In this document: positions 44,601-53,984 of the stretch, piece after piece
Numbering within the stretch: the stretch's first letter is position 1
How the letters are laid out: every line of letters begins with the position of its first letter
Source of the DNA: Megaustenia siamemsis
Taxonomy: Eukaryota; Mollusca; Gastropoda; Stylommatophora; Ariophantidae
DNA length: 64,000 bases
Direction: 5' to 3'
Assembly: GCA_032433765.1 (NCBI GenBank)
Contig: JAVIAB010000124.1
Coordinates: 71,907,746-71,971,745, forward strand
The notes under the pieces: generated by a model
What the model was told of the DNA's origin: nothing
The model's database searches: none
Seen by the model: only the letters and a program-made list of their open reading frames with translations
Program-made: the position numbers and the translations under genes

Positions 44601-44912
44601 CATAAACGTACCCCTGGTCTATTCAAATTAGAGTACGAAGGTGATGGTATGGTATCGCTATGTAGCAAAACTTACCACTGTTTCGGTAAATACGACAAGA
44701 GTAGTACTAAAGGGCTTAGTAAACACCATAACAAATTAGATAAAAATATTTTTAGGAAGGTGTTAACGGAACAAAAGGCACAAAGAGGAAAAAACGTGGG
44801 GTTTAAAGCACACAAATCAGGGGTAGTCACGTATACACAATATAGAAACAGTCTCTCCTTCTTCTACATAAAACGCCGCGTGCACGAGGATAGCGTAACC
44901 ACATCCCTCTGA
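41641..44912 (+). pseudogene. Protein-primed family B DNA polymerase (pPolB), broken
   Basis: This is the replicative polymerase of Polintons and adintoviruses. The N-terminal part at 41,641-41,830 (reading VRQVYTDHWTTIRTHNSV) is followed by degraded sequence. A 3'-5' exonuclease-end and TPR1-like segment lies at 42,558-43,061 (KGIFCYEYVTDLKKLD). The polymerase domain is a 570-residue unbroken frame at 43,200-44,912, extended back to about 43,133 by GYDANALYLW (motif A). It contains LLGNAEYGKT (motif B, near 44,105) and MDTDSLYLAL (motif C, near 44,400). Breaks lie near 41,830, 42,085-42,560, 43,061 and 43,130. Full-length relatives exceed 1,000 residues. It converges with the capsid gene cluster. 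Confidence 0.9.
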
Positions 44913-44937
44913 GATATTTAGTGTATGTAATTAGATA

Positions 44938-44943
44938 AATAAA
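44938..44943 (+). promoter_or_regulatory. Poly(A) signal of the polymerase gene
   Basis: AATAAA lies 25 bases after the polymerase stop, with a T-rich stretch beyond it. Confidence 0.6.
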
Positions 44944-44949
44944 TTTAGC

Positions 44950-45433
44950 TGTGATACTTTTGTTTATAGCTGTGTAAAATAATACCGTCGTATTTTATAA
45001 CGTATCAATGAATATATATTGTTACCTATGATGTAGACACACATTATTATAAATATTTTGTATATGTTATATACTGATATTATCGCTGTCGTCTTTCAAT
45101 GAGAAAAAATAAATACAAATAATAAACAAATTAAAAACTGACTTTGTTATAACTGCTAGTGTATTGTCTTAACATCTGTTTTATCTGTCCAGTATTTCAT
45201 CTGTCCGCTGTCTCCTTTGTCACATGCACTCTTATTTCTATCCAAACTTTCACACACGCTCTGTCCAAAATCTTATCTGTCCAATGTCTCGCCTGAGACA
45301 CACTTAAAATATAACACAAACCTTTTTTGTATTTTATACTTTTATTACCATCTAACATTAAATGCCTTAAGCAGGACATTTAAGAGCACACATAAACACA
45401 ACATCAAAGAGTGTGTACATCAAATGTCTATTC
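44950..45433. other. Convergent intergenic region of the Polinton
   Basis: AT-rich. TTTATT at 45,341-45,346 gives an AATAAA on the minus strand, about 90 bases beyond the end of the minus-strand gene cluster. The pair of signals marks two transcription units meeting here. Confidence 0.55.
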
Positions 45434-45869
45434 TTAGTCTTTTCTTTTGAGAAATTCTGTTTGTGTTCCTTTGGCAGTCGTACCTGCACCTTGTGCTCCT
45501 GGTGCAAGCACTTTTAAGGAGTGAATGTTTTTGAAATTATCGAAGACGGTAGAATAGTCTCTGAGGCTAGAATAAGTCTTGTTACTAGCACTTATAGCAG
45601 CGTGTGTGGGACAGTTATTTAAATAGTTGTAGTCTCTCATTACCGGTGTGTTGTTCATATGATGTGAGGCTGGTGTAGTATCTAACGAGATGCTCAACTT
45701 CTCAAAATCTGTCAGAATGTCATTTTTTAAGGGTAACGAGATATTCCAATTCATCTCTACTAAGCGTAATTCCAGTCTTGGTGGGGTACCTCTCATTCAA
45801 TTCCCCGAAAAGTTTACGCATATGCAGCATAGTCGAACCTCTGTACGATGTCACGTAAACAGACTTCAT
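45434..45869 (-). pseudogene. PC4-like (p15) single-strand DNA-binding coactivator, frameshifted
   Basis: A short frame starts at the ATG at 45,869 (MKSVYVTSYRGSTMLHMRKL) and includes PTKTGITLSRDELEYL, the KGI.L...EW-like signature of PC4 domains. It stops at 45,720 just after a run of six A. The frame continuing through that point is open to 45,434 and carries a Thr/Asn-rich tail ending TEFLKRKD. A length change in the A run probably caused the split. PC4 domains bind single-stranded DNA and act in transcription or replication. The match is by eye over about 45 residues, so the family is tentative. Confidence 0.5.
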
Positions 45870-46097
45870 ACCAGAAGCCAGTGGTCTGACCCTGTCATGA
45901 CCATTGATAACTTAGACCCCACTATCGAAAACTGGTGCACTCGCGGTTTTGTTTATCATCATTTTGACTTCTTTATCAGCTCCAGGCGAACGCTGTCGCT
46001 GTGACTGCTCTGCGTATTTCTCACTGATCTTATATACGCTACAGCGGTATAATTCCAGTTTAATCCGTTTTTACGAGTCTAAATTGATCCAGTTTAT

Positions 46098-46520
46098 TTA
46101 TAGAAGTTGCGTAAGCACTCGCGACCTAATTACCCACGGCCTGACTAGACAATACACAATTTTGTCTTTCACGTGTTGTCTTGACGATAAGGTGAAGGGC
46201 ATCAGCACACGCTGCATCGACCCTCCACGAACTTTAGTCAATATGAAATAAACGGAATACAGTCCACAAGTGCTACTGAGTAGGTCCTGTATAGGTCGTG
46301 CGTTGTACACGAGCGGTTTGGATGAGATTCTGGCAATAAACTCGATCACATCGTCGTAAATAGTCCAAATGAGTCAAAGTACTCGGTCTGCCCTAATCCG
46401 TTATAATACAGTGCGACCCAATGAGTGCCAGGTCTGTTACTAGGATCGGTGTTGACAACAAAGGGTGCAGCTTTATATGGGTCAATACACCGGGGTAACT
46501 GATCGCGAGCCGCGACTCTG
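46098..46520 (-). pseudogene. Adenain-type cysteine protease, broken
   Basis: The first part contains NTDPSNRPGTHWVALYY, with the catalytic His, and EYFDSFG, with the acidic partner (46,460-46,350). The second frame (46,349-46,098) contains IQDLLSSTCGLYSVYFI, with the Gln and nucleophilic Cys. This order and spacing are those of adenovirus-type maturation proteases, which cleave capsid and core precursors during particle assembly. A frameshift near 46,350 separates His from Cys. The N-terminal segment found in relatives is missing, and sequence runs straight from the capsid gene, so a small deletion at the boundary is likely. Confidence 0.85.
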
Positions 46521-47689
46521 ACCACAGGTGTCCGTCGCACAAACGGATCAGACTAGTACCGTGGATATTTCTTGAGTATTCGAATCCATACAGAGCATAA
46601 CCGTTCTTGAAATCGTTATACTCGAGGTTCATTCCGGCATCCTTTCCTACCAAACTCATAGCCAACTTGGTCCCAAAGAAAGCTCTGACGTATTCGTTGT
46701 GGGCATAGTCCATCGCAAGAGTTTTTCCCGTCACTGAGCGTCCCTAAACGCTAACGTTGAGATAGGTCAGGCCAAAGTTTTGAAAGTTGAAGGGATTAGA
46801 CTTGTACGCACCGTTTAAAGCTGTCGATGTTACTAGCTCGATAACGATACGAGTAGGTGTTTGGGTCAGAAATTGATTATCTCTATTGTACGACAGCATG
46901 TCTTTTGGGACGGTGAAAGTTCTAAGTACCATGCGTTTAATCGGACATTTTGCGTTAGATTTCAGTAGGGCCTTTTCGTGAGCTAGAGAGATGGCTGGAT
47001 TAGCTTGGCTTTTCTCACAACCAAGATTTATACCCGACAACAGGGTCGTGTGCCCTCGCGTTAAACGAGTCTTTAGACGGAATCAACTTCACTTTGACGT
47101 CAACGCCGTTCAGTAGGTATAGATCTTGAACAAATATGTCGGAATGCGAACGACCCATTATATCTAGTTCATTGCTGTTGCTACACAAACTGCGACGCGT
47201 TTTTAGTCCTTGGTTAGAGTCGCCCTGAGTCTCGTCCAAAAAATTAGGCGTGTCATTGTAAAACAGAGCGGCTGCCAAGTGCCCTTTTTTGGCCTCCGCC
47301 CCGTAGTTAAGAGTGGCTTCGATGTATGCTCTATAAGGGTAAGTGTTCTCGCTAGAGGAAATCAACGTATTGTTCAGGGACAAGTCAACTTGCGAGAATA
47401 AGCTGTTCATGTAATAGTTGACCGGTGCCACGTCAGCATTTGGTGGCACTTTGTCGCAGTTGGCTAATGTGACTTTGGACCTCACGTGCAGAAAAGTGTT
47501 GAAGAGATCTAGATACTCCTCGCTATTTCAAGAGATTGCAAACTCAATCGGTGCCCCGGGTGCCAGGGCGGCCAGCGGATGTACTTCTACAAATGGACCA
47601 TCCTCTACCGCTGTTTGAGTTGGAGGTACGCTGAAGATATCTAGACCAGAATGCAGACATTCACAGGAGCTTGGATGAATGAGAGCCAT
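46500..47689 (-). pseudogene. Hexon-like major capsid protein (double jelly-roll), broken
   Basis: The start is at 47,689 (MALIHPSSCECLHSGLDIF). An in-frame TGA lies at 47,528-47,530. Then a frame from 47,527 to 47,015 includes NYYMNSLFSQVDLSLNNTL, NTYPYRAYIEATLNYG and DIFVQDLYLLNGVDVKVKL. A second frame (47,040-46,744) includes NPFNFQNFGLTYLNVSV, and a third (46,734 on) includes FKNGYALYGFEYSR. These blocks match the Polinton capsid family often annotated in animal genomes as F54H12.2-like. Double jelly-roll trimers would form the icosahedral shell. One stop and at least two frameshifts are present. Confidence 0.88.
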
Positions 47690-48180
47690 TATCCAAAGAT
47701 ATCCGTATATCTCTTGCTGTTCTTACCCGTTTTCCGCTTATGTGCAGAGTGAGACTGTATACGTTTCGAGGCTAGTTTTATCCTTTTAAAGAACGGTTCA
47801 CCAGGAGGAGCTGCTCTTTTTCTGTGTCCTTTCAGGCCACTTCCCGATTGGTTGCCGCCAGCCAGATGACTGACTGCTCCTTGAAGCAAGCGCTGACCAG
47901 CCTCCTTGGCGTACTCTTTAAAGGACTCTCCCACATTCCTACCGGCCAGGGCGTCCTGGGCCACTTGTAACCCCGTGCCCAGTCCCTCTCTGAGTAATGT
48001 CTTTCCACCAGTCCTAATCCACGGTAGGATAGTTCTACCCAGACCGCTGAAAAAATTGCCGATCCCGTGACCTCTCTGACTTCTTCCACCGATAAAGACG
48101 GGCAGCCCATGTCCGGCCTGCTGACAGTAAAAGTCTTCGTATTCTTTAACACTTCTACGTAGCGGAACGTGTCTCACCAT
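47689..48180 (-). CDS. Basic core/cement-like virion protein (pVI/pX-like)
   Basis: A 163-residue unbroken frame. The N-terminus has GHGLPVFIGGRSQRGHGIG, followed by a Gly-rich amphipathic region (GNFFSGLGRTILPWIRTGG). The C-terminus is very basic (KGHRKRAAPPGEPFFKRIK). The GG sites resemble adenain cleavage sites. Related frames sit beside the capsid gene in most Polintons and adintoviruses and are compared with adenovirus minor core and membrane-lytic proteins. Its stop is shared with the capsid start region. It is one of the few virion genes without a break. Confidence 0.75.
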   Translation of the reverse strand: MVRHVPLRRSVKEYEDFYCQQAGHGLPVFIGGRSQRGHGIGNFFSGLGRTILPWIRTGGKTLLREGLGTGLQVAQDALAGRNVGESFKEYAKEAGQRLLQGAVSHLAGGNQSGSGLKGHRKRAAPPGEPFFKRIKLASKRIQSHSAHKRKTGKNSKRYTDIFG

Positions 48181-48188
48181 TTTCTCCT

Positions 48189-48940
48189 CTACTCCAGATC
48201 AAAATGTTTACGTGTCCGAAAGTGCAACGTCACCACAGATGTTCCGCGCGTAAATGGAATTGTCTTTCCCATATCGTTCGTTAAAAGGACTTCCACGGTG
48301 TCGAACGAGAACCGATTCAGCGGGACGTATTGCGGTTTGTCGTAGACGCGGAACATGGATGCCAATGCCCTATCTAACACCAGTATTGTTCTCAGTAAAG
48401 GTACCATCACATCCCCGACAGGTCTCGATGCAACGAGATCGCAGTAGACGTATATATTTTTCGTATCTGAGTCCAGTTTTACCTCAGCCTCTCCATGTAA
48501 TACTGGATTGTCGCCAGTTAGATGGTTCGTGGTCAGCGCTAAAATGTTTTGCAACATGTTGCTAATTTTAACTTCAGCTTTCTGTTCAAGCAGTTTAAAG
48601 ACGGCCTTTTCGAATTCTTGTTGTAGTGGAGTCTTAAGTTGGGTGACTGCTTAGTTTCACTCACCTCCTTTTGCACAATCATCCGATTTACCTCGTCGAT
48701 AAATTTATCGGGATCGGTGTATAGGCCCGGTGGTACGTTTCTGTCGGTAGAGAGTACTCTAGCCAGATGTCGTCCTGCAGCACGTTGTAGTATGTATTAG
48801 GGACCTGAATTTCGGCCAGGCCGACTTCGTATTGCGAATTTATATATATAGGCTGAGGCAATTTTACGAAAAAGTTGCCGGGATTATTGCCCTGGTACAG
48901 GTTCATAGACGTTGCTCGGCAACGTTACGTAGAAACTCAT
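48189..48940 (-). pseudogene. Penton-like minor capsid protein, frameshifted
   Basis: The start is at the ATG at 48,940 (MSFYVTLPSN). Frame is lost after about 12 codons and regained at 48,906 (MNLYQGNNPGNFFVKLPQPI). It then reads YEVGLAEIQVPNTYYNV and runs to 48,688. The C-terminal half is in another frame (48,557-48,189: VPLLRTILVLDRALASMF, then PIPFTRGTSVVTLHFR). The single jelly-roll minor capsid protein would occupy five-fold vertices. The middle (48,560-48,690) is degraded. Confidence 0.8.
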
Positions 48941-48941
48941 T

Positions 48942-49235
48942 TTAGTGTCGCGTCTCTACCTTAGGATTTGTTAGCATGTATCCTAGGCAACTGCTCAGTA
49001 ATGCAATCCAGAGCTTTCCGTCGTGTGGATCGGTCCGTTCGCGTGTTAGATTTAACAGCGACACACCGATGACCACGTATATAACCGCCATCTGAGCGAT
49101 AAAGACAATCTCTGGTCGAGGGAGTAGTTTACCGAAAATTGGAAAGAGCGACGCTCTTCCGCCGCTGCTGTTTTCTAATACCTTGTCATCGAGCGAGCGC
49201 AACCCTATCGTCTCCACATTGTCTTTAAGTTCCAT
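48942..49235 (-). CDS. Small membrane protein of the Polinton
   Basis: A 97-residue unbroken frame starts at the ATG at 49,235, two bases from the integrase stop. A hydrophobic segment, IVFIAQMAVIYVVIGVSLL (residues about 44-62), is followed by a second, weaker one (LWIALLSSCLGYML, near residues 75-88), giving one or two membrane spans. Similar small frames follow the integrase in other Polintons; their role is unknown to me. Confidence 0.65.
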   Translation of the reverse strand: MELKDNVETIGLRSLDDKVLENSSGGRASLFPIFGKLLPRPEIVFIAQMAVIYVVIGVSLLNLTRERTDPHDGKLWIALLSSCLGYMLTNPKVETRH

Positions 49236-49236
49236 C

Positions 49237-50388
49237 TCAGTTTTTATATCTCGATATGTGCCTGTCCGAGATCCAGCTATTGAATGACGAGTTATAGCCG
49301 TACCATTTGACTAAATATTCTTTACCCACTACCCCTCGTCGTTGACGCACAACGCTTTCGATGCGATACAACTGTTTATCTCCGACTTTTTGGATTTCCT
49401 TCGTGTAAAACGATCCCTTCAGCTCTTCGTCCGAGTCAACTTTCAAAACATAGGTTAACGGATTTGTTTTGTTCAGCCGACTGATTGTAAACAACTCTTC
49501 TGTCCACGAGGGAGTGTACCCTTTGTTAAAAATCTGTCTAGCTTGAGCGATCCTGACACGATCCCCCTCTTTAAACGCCGGTTGTCTTACGTCATCAGTC
49601 AACTTATGATACAGAGATTTCCACACCTCCTCTTGATTTTGCGTGTTAACACCGGCTGGCGCCATCTTGATGCTCCTGTGATACGACCGATTGTAGTTTC
49701 GAAGCAGCGGATCCAGTGCCTAGACGTATCTGAGTTTGTTGGTCTTGGTAAAAAATAGCTACATTTTTTCTTTTAGCGTACGGTTAAACCGCTCCACTAT
49801 CGAGGCTTTTATGTCCTCGTTTTCAGTGGTGAAAAAGTGAACGCCCTCGCCTCTGATATATTTCATAAAGTTTCCATTGACGAACTCTGATCCTTTGTCA
49901 GTTTGAAAATTGATCGGTTTCCGTTCGGCAAATATTCTACTCACTGCCTCCACCAGAGATTTCCCCGTTGTTTTCTCGATGGGGATGGCCCACGCGTATT
50001 TACTGAACACGTCGATACACGTCACTAGATAGGAGTAACAGTCGTTATATTTCTTTAGAACTCTCATGTATATCAGATCGACTTGATATTGGTGATTGAT
50101 ACCTCCTACGATGATTGCTCGTCTCTTAAACTTTCGACGAATCGGTTTATGCAGCGTATACGTATCCTGGTGACTTAGCCATTCTTTAACGCTTTCAGAA
50201 TCAAGATCGACGCCACGTTGTAAGCCAGCGACCCCACCATAGGCCCGGGCCGAGCCGGCTTGTAGTAGTGGCGTCTTAAAATTGTATTTACTCGTCTGAC
50301 CATACCTCCCACTTTGGTGTTGGGATCTTACTTTTCTTTCTTTTCCTGAGTTTGTACGAGACCGCATCACCAACTTTGTCATCGACAT
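49237..50388 (-). pseudogene. Retroviral-type (rve) integrase with chromodomain, copy 1
   Basis: The frame at 50,388-49,759 holds a catalytic core: HQYQVDLIYMRVLKKYND with the first Asp, NFQTDKGSEFVNGNF with the second Asp, and KASIVERFNRTLKEKM with the Glu about 35 residues on. The frame at 49,665-49,237 carries the C-terminal part and a chromodomain (RRGVVGKEYLVKWYGYNSSF). Between them, at 49,665-49,760, the frame is lost. Polinton integrases insert the element and create 6-bp duplications; chromodomains may steer them to chromatin. A second copy lies inverted at 52,512-53,631. Confidence 0.9.
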
Positions 50389-50722
50389 TCGTTATCGTGC
50401 GAGGCGGGCCATCTTTACCTGGTAACTGAGATTTCTCCTTGACCTCCTCTTTAAGTATCTCTATTGGCTTTGTGGGGTGCTCGGTAGTTTGAGGGGGTGG
50501 TTTGATGTCCACAACCCCAAATGACCTCTTCTTGTATTGGCCGATTCTGTTCAGATAGCGCCGAAGAATTTGCTGATACAGTCGACGTTTGTCACGCGGT
50601 AACATAGCTTCTCTATCCATAACTTGCTGCATTTGTGTATCCAGTTCTTCTATGCTGTCTTTTAGCGTATCTGGTGACGCATATGGACCTTGTTGTTGGT
50701 TGATAGATTTTAGCAGATGAGG
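50288..50722 (-). pseudogene. Conserved Polinton frame upstream of integrase, copy 1, 5'-truncated
   Basis: The sequence includes IEELDTQMQQVMDREAMLP and LRRYLNRI, then a Pro/Lys-rich tail. Copy 2 (52,157) shows the original start. Here the first ten or so codons are replaced at 50,722 by sequence derived from a TIR tip. I know this as a recurrent Polinton frame before the integrase but not its function; the Lys/Pro-rich C-terminus suggests a structural or nucleic-acid-binding role. Confidence 0.65.
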
Positions 50723-50751
50723 ATATATAGTAGGCACGAGTAGTATATACG
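50723..50751. other. Junction filler made of TIR-tip pieces
   Basis: Between the truncated frame and TIR copy 2 the sequence reads ATATAGTAGGCACG and then AGTAGTATATACG. Both look like imperfect reiterations of the TIR tip, AGTAGTATATTAGGCACG. Confidence 0.75.
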
Positions 50752-51158
50752 AGTAGTATATTAGGCACGTTATGGACCTCGTTCCCGCCAGCCTCTATAT
50801 AAACTATACAGATGACCACCAGCGGCAGCAGCAGCGGCACCCGTGTCCCTGCCGTTGACCTTTGACCGTGCGGCTATGGTCATCGTGTTCATCCTGTATA
50901 CAAATGGTAGAGATAATTATCATCAGCAGCCGACAGCGGCAGCCTATACCTTGCTGTTATGACATCAAGGTCATCTGACGTCATCATCAAGGGGGAGACA
51001 ATAGAGAGTTATCTCTCTTGTTTTTAGTAACAATATATAGAGACGAGTTATCTAACCCTTTGTTTTACTACGGAAAGCTACATTTGATGGGTCGGGGTAG
51101 ACAATAATAGTGGGTTCATAATACCCGCCCACCAGCTCGATAGGTGCAGTCTCGGCAA
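50752..51158 (+). repeat. Third, internal copy of the Polinton TIR
   Basis: A direct-orientation copy starting AGTAGTATATTAGG. Its inner part (CCACCAGCTCGATAGGTGCA to GTCTCGGCAAG) is shared with the right TIR (53,630-53,700) but not with the left TIR, so it derives from the right end. Confidence 0.92.
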
Positions 51159-51210
51159 GTGTCTAAGTTATAAAATAAAGACTTAACGCTACAAGGTGGC
51201 AGTTGTTACT

Positions 51211-51826
51211 ATGGATCCCCGTTGCAGACATCCTTTTACCTCGCTAATTGCAGGCCCTACCGGTAGCGGAAAGACGGTGTTTGTCCGCAAATTTGTACAA
51301 CACGTGTCAGAAATGATCGACCATGTACCAGAGGAAGTCGTGTACTGTTACGCGGAATGGCAACCGATATATGCGACGATGAAAAGTGTCCAATTTAACG
51401 AAGGGCTTCCTGACATAAAGCAGTGGCGAGGAGATAGGAGGCGGCTGGTGATAATTGATGATTTAATGTCAGAGACGGACGACCGAATAACCAAACTGTT
51501 TATCAAAGGGAGTCACCACAGGAATCTGACTGTCATGTACATTGTGCAAAACCTACTTGGGAAAAATAAGGAGCAGAGGACCATAAGTCTCAATAAGTCA
51601 CTATATCGTATTGTTTAAAAACCCAAGAGACGGGTCACAGATTACGAATCTGGCCAAGCAGATGTATCCGGGCCGCGTGTCGTACGTGCAAGAAAGTTTT
51701 AAAGATGCCACATCATTCCCACACGGTTATTTGCTGTTCGACCTCCGACAAGAAACGCCAGATCATTTAAGATTACGCGCCAATATTTTTCCTGACAATC
51801 ACCGAGTAGTATATGTTCCCAAGTAG
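51211..51826 (+). pseudogene. Packaging ATPase (FtsK/HerA, A32-like), frameshifted
   Basis: The start at the ATG at 51,211 (MDPRCRHPF) follows the TIR closely. Walker A is AGPTGSGKT (about 51,250-51,275) and Walker B is LVIIDDLM (about 51,448-51,470). The frame ends at 51,618 and continues in another frame from 51,611 (NPRDGSQITNLAKQMYPG) to 51,826, so one frameshift lies near 51,612. This ATPase would pump genomes into capsids. It is the only ATPase in the element, and its orientation is opposite to that of the capsid cluster. Confidence 0.88.
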
Positions 51827-51831
51827 CGACC

Positions 51832-52152
51832 ATGGCAGAGTCGATAAAACGACACGGTGAAATGTTGTGTTTCCTATGCTGTGCTAAACAACCGGCGATC
51901 AAGGCCGTGCTAAAAACAGCCTCCCCGGACCTCATAAGAACACTCTGCGAATGCTGTCACAACGTGTTAAAAGGTAACGTTCGGCTCACACAGGCTCAGA
52001 AGAGACGTCTGCGTCCGCACAAAAACGGTCTTAGAGAGCTCGCTAGAAAAACATCACAGAGAAAAGAAGGAAACAGATTTTGCAGAAGGGTGGATTTATC
52101 GGAGCGTTGCTTAAACCAGTGCTGGGTATTTTGAGCGAAATCTTCGGCTGAT
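51832..52152 (+). pseudogene. Small conserved Polinton frame, C-terminus frameshifted
   Basis: The ATG at 51,832 is five bases after the ATPase stop. It has a Cys pair region (LCECCHNVLKGNVRLT) and a basic stretch (RRLRPHKNGLREL). The current frame ends at 52,134. A Gly-rich hydrophobic ending readable in another frame to about 52,152 is what relatives have, so a frameshift lies near 52,070. Function unknown; possibly a virion component. Confidence 0.6.
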
Positions 52153-52156
52153 AACT

Positions 52157-52611
52157 ATGGCCAAGAAAATGATTTTGATCGATCCTCGTCTGCTAAAATT
52201 TATCAACCAACAAGGTCCGTATGCGCCACCATATACGCTAAAAGACAGCATAGAAGAACTGGATACACAAATGCAGCAAGTTATGGATAGAGAAGCTATG
52301 TTACCGCGTGACAAAGGTCGACTGTATCAGCAAATTCTTCGGCGCTATCTGAACAGAATCGTCAATACAAGAAGAGGTCATTTGGGTTGTGGACATCAAA
52401 CCACCCCTCAAACTACCGAGCACCCCACAAAGCCAATAGAGATACTTAAAGAGGAGGTCAAGGAGAAATCTCAGTTACCAGGTAAAGATGGCCCGCCTCG
52501 CACGATAACGAATGTCGATGACAAAGTTGGTGATGCGGTCTCGTAAAAACTCAGGAAAAGAAAGAAAAGTAAGATCCCAACACCAAAGTGGAAGGTATGG
52601 TCAGACGAGTA
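52157..52611 (+). pseudogene. Conserved Polinton frame upstream of integrase, copy 2
   Basis: Keeps the start (MAKKMILIDPRLLKFINQQG) that copy 1 has lost, and the block IEELDTQMQQVMDREAMLP. It stops at 52,546 in mid-tail, while the tail sequence continues in other frames to about 52,611, where copy 1 is open. Together with the integrase this forms an inverted repeat of about 1.45 kb with 49,269-50,722. Confidence 0.7.
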
Positions 52612-53646
52612 AATACAATTTTAAGACGCCACTACTACAAGCGGGCTCGGCCCGGGGCCTATGGTGGGGTCGCTGGCTTACAACGTGGCGTCGATCTTGA
52701 TTCTAAAAGCGTTAAAGAATGGCTAAGTCACCAGGATACGTATTCGCTGCATAAACCGATTCGTCGAAAGTTTAAGAGACGAGCAATCATCGTAGGAGGT
52801 ATCAATCACCAATATCAAGCCGATCTGATAGACATGAGAGTTCTAAAGAAATACAACGACTGTTACTCATTTCTAGTGACGTGTATCGACGTGTTCTGTA
52901 AATACGCGTGGGTCATCCCCATCGAGAAAAAACGGGGAAATCTCTGGTGGAGGCAGTGAGTAGAATATTTGCCGAACGGAAACCGATCAATTTTCAAACT
53001 GACAAAGGATCAGAGTTCGTCAATGGAAACTTATGAAATATCTCAGAGGCGAGGGCGTTAACTTTTTCACCACTGAAAACGAGGACATAAAAGCCTCGAT
53101 AGTGGAGCGGTTTAACCGTACGCTAAAAGAACAAATGTAGCGATTTTTTTACCAAGACCAATAAACTCAGATACGTCTAGACACTGGATCCGCTGCTTCG
53201 AAACTACAATCGGTCGTATCACAGGAGCATCAAGATGGCGCCAGCCGGTGTTAACACGCAAAATCAAGAGGAGGTGTGGAAATCTCTGTATCATAAGTTG
53301 ACTGATGACGTAAGACAACCGGCGTTTAAAGAGGGGGATCGTGTCAGGATCGCTCAAGCTAGACAGATTTTTAACAAAGGGTACACTCCCTCGTGGACAG
53401 AAGAGTTGTTTACAATCAGTCGGCTGAACAAAACAAATCCGTTAACCTATGTTTTGAAAGATGACTCGGGCGAAGAGCTGAAGGGATCGTTTTACACGGA
53501 GGAAATCCAAAAAGTCGGAGATAAACAGGCGTATCGCATCGAAAGCGTTGTGCGTCAACGACGAGGGGTAGTGGGTAAAGAATATTTAGTCAAATGGTAC
53601 GGCTATAACTCGTCATTCAATAGCTGGATCTTGCCGAGACTGCACC
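52512..53646 (+). pseudogene. Integrase with chromodomain, copy 2, several frameshifts
   Basis: Pieces are 52,512-52,700, 52,588-52,959 (HQYQADLIDMRVLKKYND) and about 52,960-53,140, with QTDKGSEFVN and IVERFNRTLKE in shifting frames. The chromodomain part is at 53,235-53,631. It differs from copy 1 at scattered positions: the residue after LI is Asp here and Tyr in copy 1. The last codons are replaced by TIR sequence at 53,631, adding a short foreign tail that stops at 53,711. Confidence 0.85.
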
Positions 53647-53984
53647 TATCGAGCTGGTGGGCGGGTATTATGAACCCACTATTATTGTCTACTCCGACCC
53701 ATCAAATGTAGCTTTCCGTAGTAAAACAAAGGGTTAGATAACTCGTCTCTATATATTGTTACTAAAAACAAGAGAGATAACTCTAAATATAGGCTGCCGT
53801 TGTCGGCTGTCGATGATAATTATCTCTATCATTTGTATACAGGATGAACACGATGACCATAGCCGCACGGTCAAAGGTCAACGGCAGGGTCACGGGTGCC
53901 GCTGCTGCTGCCGCTGGTGGTCATCTGTATAATTTATATAGAGGCTGGCGGGAACGAGGTACATAACGTGCCTAATATACTACT
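53630..53984 (-). repeat. Right terminal inverted repeat of the Polinton
   Basis: The inverted match to 50,752-51,158 ends CCTAATATACTACT at 53,984. Relative to the other copies about 60 bases in the middle are missing (around 53,786). It is joined directly to integrase copy 2 at 53,630. Confidence 0.92.

Larger units (their letters stand above)
33597..53984 (+). mobile_element. Polinton/Maverick (adintovirus-like) element, 20.4 kb
   Basis: The ends are inverted repeats starting AGTAGTATATTAGG and finishing CCTAATATACTACT, flanked by a 6-bp duplication. The gene set is diagnostic: protein-primed DNA polymerase B, chromodomain integrase, adenain-type protease, packaging ATPase, hexon-like major capsid and penton-like minor capsid proteins, plus a Bcl-2-like gene. 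These elements replicate by protein priming and encode virion proteins, so they are regarded as integrated viruses. Most genes are broken. Without the nested RTE (about 3.4 kb) it is about 17 kb. The right end is rearranged, with a third TIR at 50,752 and inverted duplicate copies of the integrase and its upstream gene. Confidence 0.93.

Noticed and set aside
33597..53984. Two separate Polintons, one inserted in the other
   Set aside because: The internal TIR at 50,752 has no 6-bp duplication partner with the right end, and the only matching duplication (TGTCTC) flanks the outer ends. One rearranged element explains the data better.
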